Both the position numbers and the translations under genes were made by a program. 64,000 nucleotides of DNA from Anaerolineaceae bacterium UBA5404 (GTDB lineage: Bacteria > Chloroflexota > Anaerolineae > Anaerolineales > Anaerolineaceae), in NCBI GenBank assembly GCA_002409625.1, contig DHNY01000013.1:34009-98008 (forward strand), written 5' to 3'. The first letter of the stretch is position 1. Each line of letters starts with the position of its first letter. Under the pieces are notes generated by a model. That model did no database searches. It worked only from the letters and a program-made list of their open reading frames with translations, and was not told where the DNA came from. Of the stretch, positions 56,612 to 64,000 are shown piece after piece.

Positions 56612-57423
56612 GGTAGCACCCCCAAGAAATAAAGCAGAATGGCTATAAACAAGCCGCCTACAATGATGCCTCTGATGATTTTTAAGCTCAATATGGCGGC
56701 TTCAATACCAGCACGTTTGCGCGGATGATTAGACTGGCTCAAAAAAGCTTCCGGACCAAGCGCAGCATCCTCATTGGCCACAAAACCAGCTGTCTGACCG
56801 GAAATTGACGTGCTTGAAACGATGCAGTCCAGTCCGTGCCGCTCTGCCATGTCCAGTGCGAGAACCAATTCAGGGCTTAACTCACCCTGCATCACCAAAG
56901 CGGTTAAATTAGGGCGGCTGAGCTCCGGTAGCAAACCAGCCAAATAGGCATAACTGCCAATGCCAGCCAATCCGCTGCTGTCCATATTAAAAAGCTCGGG
57001 CATTAAAGCGCCAGAGTACGTGCCAGATGTGAGCTGCTGGCTCAAGGCAACCAAAGTACCCTCACCCGCCAGTGCTTTTGGCGGAATATCGCTGATTAAG
57101 CTATGTTGAAACACATGCGCCTGGGTTTGTAGCCCAACCAGTCCCGCCAACGAGCCTGTTTGTGCATGGCTGCCTTCGCTTAATCCAAGCAGTACCCCTT
57201 CGCCGCGTTCAGAGCTGCGGTGGAGGATAGCGTCGAGCTTGGTTTTTACGCCAGTTTGGCTTTGAGGTGATTTGCGCTTGAGAACTTTAATCAGATACGT
57301 GCTAAGAAAAACCACCAGCAGGATAAGCAGAAGTCCATACGCCACCCAGTCATTAAGGCTTAAGTCGGGCAGAAAGCCCCCTGGATTCAGATACGCATAG
57401 CTCTGCATGACCGGTTTTTTCAT
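56608..57423 (-). CDS. Hypothetical two-TM protein, first gene of six-gene operon
   Basis: A 271-residue protein with membrane helices near 28-46 and 245-268 flanking a Gly/Ser/Leu-rich alpha/beta domain of about 190 residues (GEGVLLGLSEGSH, GSYAYLAGLLPE, LDCIVSSTSISGQTAGFVANED). The central domain has no motif I can assign. There is no Shine-Dalgarno sequence; TGC-TATACT ends seven bases before the A of the ATG, so the operon mRNA is probably leaderless. It heads a run of six overlapping genes to 50699. Confidence 0.65.
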   Translation of the reverse strand: MKKPVMQSYAYLNPGGFLPDLSLNDWVAYGLLLILLVVFLSTYLIKVLKRKSPQSQTGVKTKLDAILHRSSERGEGVLLGLSEGSHAQTGSLAGLVGLQTQAHVFQHSLISDIPPKALAGEGTLVALSQQLTSGTYSGALMPELFNMDSSGLAGIGSYAYLAGLLPELSRPNLTALVMQGELSPELVLALDMAERHGLDCIVSSTSISGQTAGFVANEDAALGPEAFLSQSNHPRKRAGIEAAILSLKIIRGIIVGGLFIAILLYFLGVLP

Positions 57424-57429
57424 GGATAA

Positions 57430-57438
57430 AGTATAGCA
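57430..57438 (-). promoter_or_regulatory. Extended -10, leaderless promoter of the six-gene operon
   Basis: TGC-TATACT on the minus strand at 57438-57430. The start position seven bases on is 57423, the A of the first ATG. Confidence 0.55.
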
Positions 57439-57496
57439 TGTTTATACAGCCTTTTGCATCTTTCCTGACAGCTTATCCACAAAATCCAACAGGACT

Positions 57497-57535
57497 TAAA
57501 AAGGAAACAGCGCAAGATTTGCTCTCACGCTGTTT
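57497..57535 (-). terminator. Intrinsic terminator of lpd
   Basis: AAACAGCG and CGCTGTTT (57505-57512 with 57528-57535) on the minus strand, then CCTTTTT. It separates lpd from the six-gene operon. Confidence 0.7.
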
Positions 57536-57556
57536 AGATTTAAGGTTAGTTCCTGC

Positions 57557-58954
57557 CTAGCCGTGGATGGCTTGATCCATCGCGCCCAATGCAGCTTCCA
57601 AAACCGCTTCAGACAATGTGGGATGGATGTGCACCGCACGCGCGATTTCTTCAACGGTCAGTTCATTGGCTTGCGCCAAAACCAACTCGGGCAAGAGTTC
57701 GGCGGCTTCAGGTCCAACCACAGATGCTCCCAAAAGTTCACCGTACTTGGCATCCGTCAAAACCTTGGCGTAGCCACTGTAATCACCATGCCCTAAAGCT
57801 TTACCGTTGGCCATAAAGGGGAATTTACCAACCTTCACGTCCAAACCGGCTTCCTTGGCTTGTGCTTCGGTGTAACCAAATGAAGCCACCTGTGGCGTGG
57901 TAAAGGTCGCGCGGGGAATCATGCGATAATCCAAAACGGGCGTGTCCATTCCGGCGATGGCTTCGGCGCAAATCACCGCTTGAGCCGATGCCGTATGCGC
58001 CAAAAGCAGCTTGCCGGTCAGGTCACCAATAGCCCAGATACCGGGCACACTGGTCGACATACGCTCGTCAATTTCAACAAAACCACGTTTGTCCATGGTC
58101 ACACCAAGCTCTTCCAAACCCAGGTTTTGGGAGTTGGGTCTAAAGCCGATTGCCACCAGGGTCACATCCGCGCTAAGCGTTTCTTCACCCTTTTCACTTT
58201 CCAGAAGCACGTCGGTGCCAGCTTCAGTCTTGGTAACCGACTTCACCCGCGTGCCGGCATGTACCGTCACACCACGCTTGCGGAAAGCTTTGGCCAGTTC
58301 TGCCGCGGCTTCTTCGTCTTCGTTGGGTAGAATATGGGGCAACATTTCAACCACGTGCACATCCACGCCATAACTACTCCAAACCGTGGCAAACTCGACA
58401 CCAATCGCGCCACCACCGATAATGACCGCGCTCTTGGGCAATTTTTCCAGCATAATCGCTTGGGCATAATCCAGCACCTTTTCGCCGTCCGGTTCCATGC
58501 CAGGGATGACCATGGCATGTGCGCCGGTCGCCAAAATGATGTTCTTGGCTTTCAATTCAACAGCCTCGCCTTCTTCGGCTTGGACATGCACAAGATCTTT
58601 AGCTGTCAATTTTGCATCGCCCATAAAGACTTCGATATTGTTCTTTTTCATCAGGAATGCAATACCCCGGGTAAGGCGTTGGCTCACCGAACGACTGCGT
58701 TTGTGTGCCACACTGTAGTCTAGTTCCAGGTTTTCAAAGCTAAAGCCATAAGTCTTGGCTTCATTGCGCAGGATTTCTGCGATTTCTGCATTGCGCAAAA
58801 GGGCTTTTGAAGGGATACAGCCCACGTTTAAACAAACACCACCCAGCCATTTCTTTTCAACAATGGCGGTCTTAAAGCCTAATTGTGAAGCACGGATAGC
58901 AGCCACATAGCCACCAGGACCCGCACCAATTACAACAACATCAAATTCTTTCAT
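57557..58954 (-). CDS. lpdA: Dihydrolipoyl dehydrogenase
   Basis: A 465-residue flavoprotein disulfide reductase. It has the FAD site IGAGPGGYVAA, the redox-active pair Cys41/Cys46 in GGVCLNVGCIPSK, the NAD site GGGAIGVEFATVW, the second FAD motif AIGDLTG and the catalytic His444-Glu449 pair in HIHPTLSE. It is the E3 component of 2-oxoacid dehydrogenase or glycine cleavage complexes. Its partner subunits are not in the window. GGGAG precedes the ATG, and it has its own terminator. Confidence 0.95.
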   Translation of the reverse strand: MKEFDVVVIGAGPGGYVAAIRASQLGFKTAIVEKKWLGGVCLNVGCIPSKALLRNAEIAEILRNEAKTYGFSFENLELDYSVAHKRSRSVSQRLTRGIAFLMKKNNIEVFMGDAKLTAKDLVHVQAEEGEAVELKAKNIILATGAHAMVIPGMEPDGEKVLDYAQAIMLEKLPKSAVIIGGGAIGVEFATVWSSYGVDVHVVEMLPHILPNEDEEAAAELAKAFRKRGVTVHAGTRVKSVTKTEAGTDVLLESEKGEETLSADVTLVAIGFRPNSQNLGLEELGVTMDKRGFVEIDERMSTSVPGIWAIGDLTGKLLLAHTASAQAVICAEAIAGMDTPVLDYRMIPRATFTTPQVASFGYTEAQAKEAGLDVKVGKFPFMANGKALGHGDYSGYAKVLTDAKYGELLGASVVGPEAAELLPELVLAQANELTVEEIARAVHIHPTLSEAVLEAALGAMDQAIHG

Positions 58955-59018
58955 GTCAACTCCCGTTTATGTTCTGTTTCTCGTCTATTCTAACGTCAAT
59001 CACCTAAATATGCGCCAA

Positions 59019-59849
59019 CTATTTAATAAAACGACCGTTACGCAATTCCCAAAAGGCATGTTCGAGTTCTTCGCGGGTGTTCATCACAATCGGTCCACCC
59101 CAGGCAACGCTTTCATGCAAAGGCGGTCCGGCAATCAGCGCGAAACGTAAAGCTTGGTCTTCAGGAGCTTGCACCTTCACAGTATCGCCATCTTTCATCA
59201 AAAGTGCTGATTTCTCGGAATAGGTTTCGCGATCAATCACCGCATCGCCCAAAATGAGAAAGACGAACGCAGTCTCATCTTCCTTGACCGGCAGATCAAT
59301 TTCAGCCCCAGGCTCCAGGCTGACATCAAAAATGCTGGCTTGCAAGTGATGAGGTTTAACGCCTTCAGTTTCGCCATAGCGACCTGCAACAACGCGTATG
59401 ACCTTGCCAGGCTCTTCAACGACCTTGACATCTTCAGGCAGAATGTCGAAGTATTTGGGCTCCGTCATTTTTTCGACTTGGGGCAGGTTGAGCCAGAGTT
59501 GGAAGCCCAACAAGCGCTCGGTGGCATTGGGCATTTCCTGGTGCAAGATACCACTACCGGCGGTCATCCATTGCGACGCGCCGTCGGTAATCAAGCCCTT
59601 ATTCCCCAGACTGTCTTCGTGGGCTAGCTCACCGTGGATTAGGTAAGTGATCGTCTCGATGCCACGATGAGGATGCATAGGAAACCCGGCAAGGTAAAGT
59701 TTGGGGTCGGTCGCGTCAAAAGAATCGAGCATCAAAAAGGGGTCAAAATCCTGCACATTGGGCAGTCCCAAAACGCGTGTAAGGTGAACGCCCGCGCCGT
59801 CAATCGCTGGACGTCCACGCACAACGCTTGCGACATGTCTTGTTTTCAT
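59019..59849 (-). CDS. Pirin family protein
   Basis: A 276-residue bicupin of the pirin family. The N-terminal cupin has the metal ligands in HPHRGIETITY and the His/Glu pair in GILHQEM. Pirins bind iron; studied members act as quercetin dioxygenases or redox-dependent cofactors, and the substrate here is unknown. GGAGG precedes the ATG. It is 64 bp from lpd on the same strand. Confidence 0.92.
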   Translation of the reverse strand: MKTRHVASVVRGRPAIDGAGVHLTRVLGLPNVQDFDPFLMLDSFDATDPKLYLAGFPMHPHRGIETITYLIHGELAHEDSLGNKGLITDGASQWMTAGSGILHQEMPNATERLLGFQLWLNLPQVEKMTEPKYFDILPEDVKVVEEPGKVIRVVAGRYGETEGVKPHHLQASIFDVSLEPGAEIDLPVKEDETAFVFLILGDAVIDRETYSEKSALLMKDGDTVKVQAPEDQALRFALIAGPPLHESVAWGGPIVMNTREELEHAFWELRNGRFIK

Positions 59850-60171
59850 ATGAATACCTCCGACTGATAATCTGTTGTCTAAATTCTATCAAATCGCAGC
59901 GCGACTTGCACTCCGAGTTGAAGCTAATTGTCGAATTTATAAGGGATTGGGAAAGATTTTGATGTTTTTCTAAGATTGGATTCGGCAAAAGCCTATCTCA
60001 TCACGCCATCGCTACTTGAAGTGTGTCGCATGCGGAAATACAAAACTGATATCGCCGTTGCTGCTTGCATTCCTATTCATAACACAGGCATCCGCACCGA
60101 ACGCAATGTCTGACCCCAGATCTGTTCAAGATGGCGTCCCCGCCAACCGCCACTCACTTACTCAAGCATGA
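59850..60171. other. Intergenic region, no gene seen
   Basis: A 320-bp spacer between two minus-strand genes. It shows no supported ORF, tRNA or clear repeat; the sequence from 60000 to 60160 is more GC-rich than the rest but gives no recognisable feature. Confidence 0.45.
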
Positions 60172-60200
60172 TACAAAAACGTGGTCAGGAGACCACGTTT
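60172..60200 (-). terminator. Intrinsic terminator of the dCMP deaminase gene
   Basis: AAACGTGGTC and GACCACGTTT (60177-60186 with 60191-60200) with a four-base loop, followed by TTG on the minus strand after the T-rich stem end. Confidence 0.8.
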
Positions 60201-60233
60201 GAACACAATTCAACTTCAGTTGAACAACAAAGA

Positions 60234-60737
60234 TTAATAGCCATACGCCGCGGCGAGGGAATCGTCATTATCAATCCACTCTTGCACATCAACCTTGCGA
60301 TACTCATCTTGCGTGTCGCGGATATAAACCGTTTCAATGCCCGCGTTGATGATCACACGCTTGCACATCGAACAAGGCATCGCTTTTTCAACATAATTAT
60401 CGTTATCCCGCAAATCAATACCCGTCATATACAGAGAGCTACCCAACATGCGTTCCCGCGAGGCACTGATAATTGCGTTTTGCTCCGCGTGCACACTGCG
60501 ACACATCTCATAGCGCGTACCGCGAGGGACGTTGAGTTGTTCGCGCCGACACACGCCAAGGTCAATACAGTTTTTTCTACCACGTGGCGCGCCGTTATAG
60601 CCCGTTGAAACAACTTCATCGTGTTTCACGATTACCGCTCCGTAATGCTTGCGAATACAAGTGCTGCGCTTGCCAACCACCTCCGCCATATCAAGGTAAT
60701 AGTTCACCTTATCGCGTCGCTCTCTTTTGACTTCCAT
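60234..60737 (-). CDS. Deoxycytidylate (dCMP) deaminase
   Basis: A 167-residue zinc deaminase of the dCMP deaminase/ComEB type. The catalytic HAE motif is at 83-85 (CRSVHAEQNAI) and the other zinc ligands are Cys122 and Cys125 in PCSMC. It converts dCMP to dUMP for dTMP synthesis. ATG at 60737 has GAGGAG upstream; a GTG six bases earlier is less likely. It is divergent from polA, with 163 bp between. Confidence 0.93.
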   Translation of the reverse strand: MEVKRERRDKVNYYLDMAEVVGKRSTCIRKHYGAVIVKHDEVVSTGYNGAPRGRKNCIDLGVCRREQLNVPRGTRYEMCRSVHAEQNAIISASRERMLGSSLYMTGIDLRDNDNYVEKAMPCSMCKRVIINAGIETVYIRDTQDEYRKVDVQEWIDNDDSLAAAYGY

Positions 60738-60900
60738 AATCACTCCTCACAGATCCAATTTCATGCAAAATTATAGCCGTTTAATGCGTCAAGAACACAG
60801 AATGCTTTTACTAAGCCTTAAAATGTCAATCGCAACTTGCCCCGACCGTCTCAAAATGCTAAACTTAATCCAGCTCAATCGCTCAAACCTGGAGGTTAAC

Positions 60901-63750
60901 ATGCCTAAGATGCTCTATTTACTCGATGGACACGCCATCGCTTACCGCAATTATTTCGCGCTGACCAGTGGCGGCACGATGCGCTTTGCCACAACCGACG
61001 GCGAACCCACCGCGGGCGTCTTTGGCTTTGCCAGCACGCTGCTCAAAATTCTTGAGATCGACCAACCCGATTACCTTGCCATCGCCTTTGACAAAGGGCG
61101 CACCTTTCGGGATGACCTCTTTGAGGAATACAAAGCCACGCGCGAAAAAATGCCCGACGATTTGCGCCAGCAAATTATGCGCATCCAGGAAATGATTGAC
61201 TTGCTCAAAATCCCGCGTCTTGAACTGGACAATTACGAAGCTGATGACATCATCGGCAGCCTGGCGGTTTGGGCAGAAAAAGAAGGACTGGGCGTCAAAA
61301 TCATCACTGGCGACCGCGACCTTTTGCAACTGGTCACCGAACGCATCGTGGTCAACCTGCCCGAAGGACGCGGCAGCAAGGACCGCGACTATTTCCCAGA
61401 GGATGTTGTTGAGCGCATGGGCGTCAAACCCGAGCAAATCGTCGACCTCAAGGCGCTGATGGGCGACAGCTCAGACAACATTCCCGGCGTGCGTGGCGTG
61501 GGACCCAAAACCGCCACCAAACTGCTTGAAAGCTATGGCACGCTGGATGGCGTTTATGAGCATGTTGACGAAATTAAAGGCAAAGTCGGGCAGACCATTG
61601 CCGAACAAAAAGACCAAGCTTACCTCAGCCAAACCCTGGCACAGATTGTGACCGACCTTCCCCTAAAGTTGGATCTCCAACAAGCCGCCTGCGAAAACTT
61701 TGACCCCAGCGCAGCTGAAGAGCTATTTAGAACGCTTGAATTTCGAACACTTATCCGACGCTTGCAAAAATTAGGCGAGCGCTATACACCATCCCAAGAA
61801 GGCTCGCTGTCTGAGACCACTTTAAGCACTTCGAAAAGCAGTTTTAACCAAGCGGACATGGTGCAGGGAGGTTTGTTCAGCGAGGATGCATCTGATAACA
61901 CATCCGCGCTGATTGAAAACAAGCCCATCAACACCGATTTTGAAACCATCATCGTTGACACGCCAGAAAAGCTCGCCGATTGCATCAAGGCTTTAAGCAA
62001 AGCCGAGGTGATTGCCTTTGACACCGAAACCAGCGACCTGGATCCCATGACGGCGCAAATGGTGGGCATGTCCTTCGCCATGAGTCCCGACCAGGGTTAC
62101 TACATCCCTGTTGGCCATAGCACTGGAAAACAACTCAGTCTTGAAGAGGTCAAAGCTGGACTTCAATCAATTTTGGAAGACCCAAAGATTAAAAAAGTTG
62201 CCCACAACGCCAAATTTGACCTCATCGTTTTGCAACAAGCCGGCATGGAGGTCATGCCAATCACTTTTGACACGATGCTCGCCGAGTGGCTGATCAACCC
62301 CGACTCGCGCAATTTGGGGCTCAAAACCCTGGCTTGGGTGCGCTTGGGTGTGGAAATGACCCCCATTGAAGATTTAATTGGCAGTGGTAAAAAACAGCTT
62401 AGCATGGCCAGCCTGCCTATCGAACGCGTTGCCCCCTACGCAGCAGCGGATGCAGTGATGACCTTGCGCCTCATGCCCCTGCTCGAAGCCGACCTCAAAG
62501 CCCGCAACGCACAAAAGCTGATGGACGACCTTGAAATCAAACTGATACCCGTCTTGGCGCAAATGGAAGAAAACGGTATCCTCCTGGATGTCGACTTTTT
62601 CAAGACTTTCAACAAAGAGCTTGGCGAGTTGATTTTTGGTCTCGAAGAAGAGATTTACCGCATGGCAGGCTACACTTTCAACATCAACTCCACCCAACAG
62701 CTTTCGGATGTGCTCTTTAAGAAACTGGCGCTCGATCCACCTGACCCAGCCCGAAAACTAAAAAGTGGACATTGGTCAACCAACGCCGAAGTTTTAGATC
62801 TGCTGCGCGACAAGCATGAGATTGTGAACAACATTTTGGAATACCGCGAGTTAGCCAAGCTGAGGTCAACTTATGTTGAAGCCTTGCCGAACCAAATCAA
62901 CCCCAAAACCGGGCGTGTGCACACCTCGTTCAATCAGGTTGGCACGGTAACCGGGCGCATCGCCAGCCAAAACCCAAATTTACAGAATATCCCCGCTCGC
63001 ACCGAAATTGGTCGCCGTGTGCGCCAGGGTTTTGTGGCGCAAAAGGGCTGGAAGCTGCTTGCGGTGGACTATTCGCAAGTCGAATTGCGCATCGTGGCAC
63101 ACATTGCCCAGGACCAAGCCATGCTGGAGGCATTCCGCAATGGACAAGACATTCACGCTACCACAGCCGCCGCAATTACTGACACGCCTCTGGCAGATGT
63201 CACCCCAAGCCAACGCCGCAATGCCAAAGCGGTCAATTTTGGTCTGATTTACGGCATGAGCGCTTTTGGGCTAACCCGTGGTACCGATTTGACCCTTGCA
63301 GAAGCGGAAAACTTCATCAAAGAGTACTTTAAGGAATTCCCCGGTGTTAAAGCCTGGCTGGATAAAACCCGCCTTCAAGCTGCCAAAGATGGCTTTGTGG
63401 AAACCTTGCTCGGACGCAGACGCTATTTCCCCAATCTGGCAAAGGGGTCTAACCCGCAAATGCGTCAACGCGAAGAGCGCGAAGCGATTAACGCGCCTAT
63501 TCAAGGCACCGCCGCGGACATTGTCAAACTGGCTATGGTCGCCTTACCTGATGCTTTGGAAAAAGCCGGTCTTAAAGCACGCATGTTGCTCCAGGTGCAC
63601 GATGAGCTGATTTTTGAAGTGCCCCAAGACGAGCTGACGCAAACCGTGCCGCTTATCAAAGGCGTGATGGAATCGGCGATGAAGCTGGATGTACCCCTGG
63701 TCTGCGACGCCCGCGCCGGTGATAACTGGGGCGACCTCAAAGCAGTTTAG
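60901..63750 (+). CDS. polA: DNA polymerase I with proofreading
   Basis: A 949-residue three-domain polymerase. The 5' nuclease occupies about 1-300 (LLDGHAIAYRNYF, DNYEADDIIG, GDRDLLQL). The 3'-5' exonuclease is intact: Asp374 and Glu376 in FDTETSD, NAKFD, and YAAAD. The polymerase domain has Asp723 in DYSQVELR, the O helix RRNAKAVNFGLIYG and Asp901 in HDELIFE. The O-helix Phe is the type that discriminates against dideoxynucleotides. The ATG at 60901 has GGAGG upstream; the open frame further upstream has no conserved sequence. Confidence 0.96.
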   Translation: MPKMLYLLDGHAIAYRNYFALTSGGTMRFATTDGEPTAGVFGFASTLLKILEIDQPDYLAIAFDKGRTFRDDLFEEYKATREKMPDDLRQQIMRIQEMIDLLKIPRLELDNYEADDIIGSLAVWAEKEGLGVKIITGDRDLLQLVTERIVVNLPEGRGSKDRDYFPEDVVERMGVKPEQIVDLKALMGDSSDNIPGVRGVGPKTATKLLESYGTLDGVYEHVDEIKGKVGQTIAEQKDQAYLSQTLAQIVTDLPLKLDLQQAACENFDPSAAEELFRTLEFRTLIRRLQKLGERYTPSQEGSLSETTLSTSKSSFNQADMVQGGLFSEDASDNTSALIENKPINTDFETIIVDTPEKLADCIKALSKAEVIAFDTETSDLDPMTAQMVGMSFAMSPDQGYYIPVGHSTGKQLSLEEVKAGLQSILEDPKIKKVAHNAKFDLIVLQQAGMEVMPITFDTMLAEWLINPDSRNLGLKTLAWVRLGVEMTPIEDLIGSGKKQLSMASLPIERVAPYAAADAVMTLRLMPLLEADLKARNAQKLMDDLEIKLIPVLAQMEENGILLDVDFFKTFNKELGELIFGLEEEIYRMAGYTFNINSTQQLSDVLFKKLALDPPDPARKLKSGHWSTNAEVLDLLRDKHEIVNNILEYRELAKLRSTYVEALPNQINPKTGRVHTSFNQVGTVTGRIASQNPNLQNIPARTEIGRRVRQGFVAQKGWKLLAVDYSQVELRIVAHIAQDQAMLEAFRNGQDIHATTAAAITDTPLADVTPSQRRNAKAVNFGLIYGMSAFGLTRGTDLTLAEAENFIKEYFKEFPGVKAWLDKTRLQAAKDGFVETLLGRRRYFPNLAKGSNPQMRQREEREAINAPIQGTAADIVKLAMVALPDALEKAGLKARMLLQVHDELIFEVPQDELTQTVPLIKGVMESAMKLDVPLVCDARAGDNWGDLKAV

Positions 63751-63882
63751 CTCATCACATGGTCTTTAGGATGTGTGGGTAATTCTGTTTTTGCCTGCAC
63801 CCACCATGCGACCAAGATGAGCCTAGGCAGGGAACTACATTCGAACTCAGCCAAAACCCCGAAGCCCACTGGCAATCCCTTT

Positions 63883-64000
63883 CCGCTTCCTGAGGCGTCC
63901 CGCTGAAGGTTGCTTTTAACCAATCATTTCATCAACTGCTTCCTGAGGCGTCCCCGCCGAAGGTCTAGATGCTGGTGTGTGTCGGCGAGACGCCTCCACA
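63883..64000 (-). repeat. Dispersed repeat copy C: head plus 1.5 units, window edge
   Basis: Read on the minus strand from 64000: GGAGGCGTCTCGCCGACACACA, matching copy B, then units beginning CTTCGGCGGGGACGCCTC (63962) and CTTCAGCGGGACGCCTC (63908), about 54 bp apart. The element is on the opposite strand to copies A and B, about 31 kb away, and is cut by the window end. It lies some 130 bp after the polA stop codon; no polA terminator was recognised in between. Confidence 0.85.

Noticed and set aside
59850..60233. tRNA or other RNA gene in the larger gaps
   Set aside because: I looked for T-loop and acceptor-stem patterns in the gaps near 3.5, 22.2, 32.9, 35.8, 38.5 and 60 kb and found no cloverleaf; a covariance-model scan would be decisive.
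60727..60900. N-terminal extension of DNA polymerase I by 58 residues
   Set aside because: The 5'-nuclease domain starts at MPKMLYLLDG, directly behind GGAGG, and the extension overlaps the dCMP deaminase gene.

Overview
The window looks like a chromosomal segment of an anaerobic, monoderm-type Chloroflexi bacterium, most likely class Anaerolineae. The evidence is gene content rather than a marker gene: a very long SecA (about 1330 aa), secreted proteins ending in a short LFLPI-like tail, a clostripain-type peptidase with a low-complexity membrane stalk, several zinc-ribbon/TM proteins, and many extended -10 promoters of the type TGnTATAAT. No rRNA, tRNA, CRISPR array, prophage or transposase gene was found. 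Most of the window is ordinary housekeeping sequence on both strands.

Layout. 1-3.7 kb: three 32-bp direct repeats, then a minus-strand YfcE-like phosphoesterase and a GNAT/ABC-F pair behind an attenuator-like leader. 3.8-16.9 kb: long-form urocanate hydratase, an SPFH protein, clostripain-like peptidase, FHA protein, glutamate racemase, a DUF2975/HTH regulatory pair, a helicase-associated-like protein, MgtC, a lipoprotein and DegV. 17-32.5 kb: an operon of exo/endonuclease-phosphatase, GlmM and a second phosphohexomutase; gyrA; and a secA-surE-histidine kinase-birA operon. 32.5-42.2 kb: an accessory stretch with dispersed 53-bp/palindromic repeats, a zinc-ribbon membrane protein gene broken by an in-frame TAG, mutS2, and two paralogous secreted M23-like peptidases, the first broken by an in-frame TAA.

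42.2-49.3 kb holds a complete N-ATPase operon in the order atpD-C-Q-R-B-E-F(b/delta)-A-x-G. The c subunit carries the ligands of a sodium-binding site. The extra gene x, between alpha and gamma, encodes a PII-like protein resembling the cyclic-di-AMP receptor family (PstA/DarA, DUF970). It is embedded by 4-nt and 1-nt overlaps. This is the observation I rate most highly: a second-messenger sensor apparently built into a sodium-translocating ATPase operon.

50.7-57.4 kb is a tightly overlapping six-gene operon with four membrane proteins, one carrying an N-terminal zinc ribbon, an ASKHA/GlmL-like protein and a barrel-sandwich/KOW-like protein. I cannot assign it a function. It has an apparent leaderless promoter and is the second candidate for an undescribed system. 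The window closes with lpd, a pirin, dCMP deaminase, proofreading DNA polymerase I, and another copy of the dispersed repeat at the right edge.
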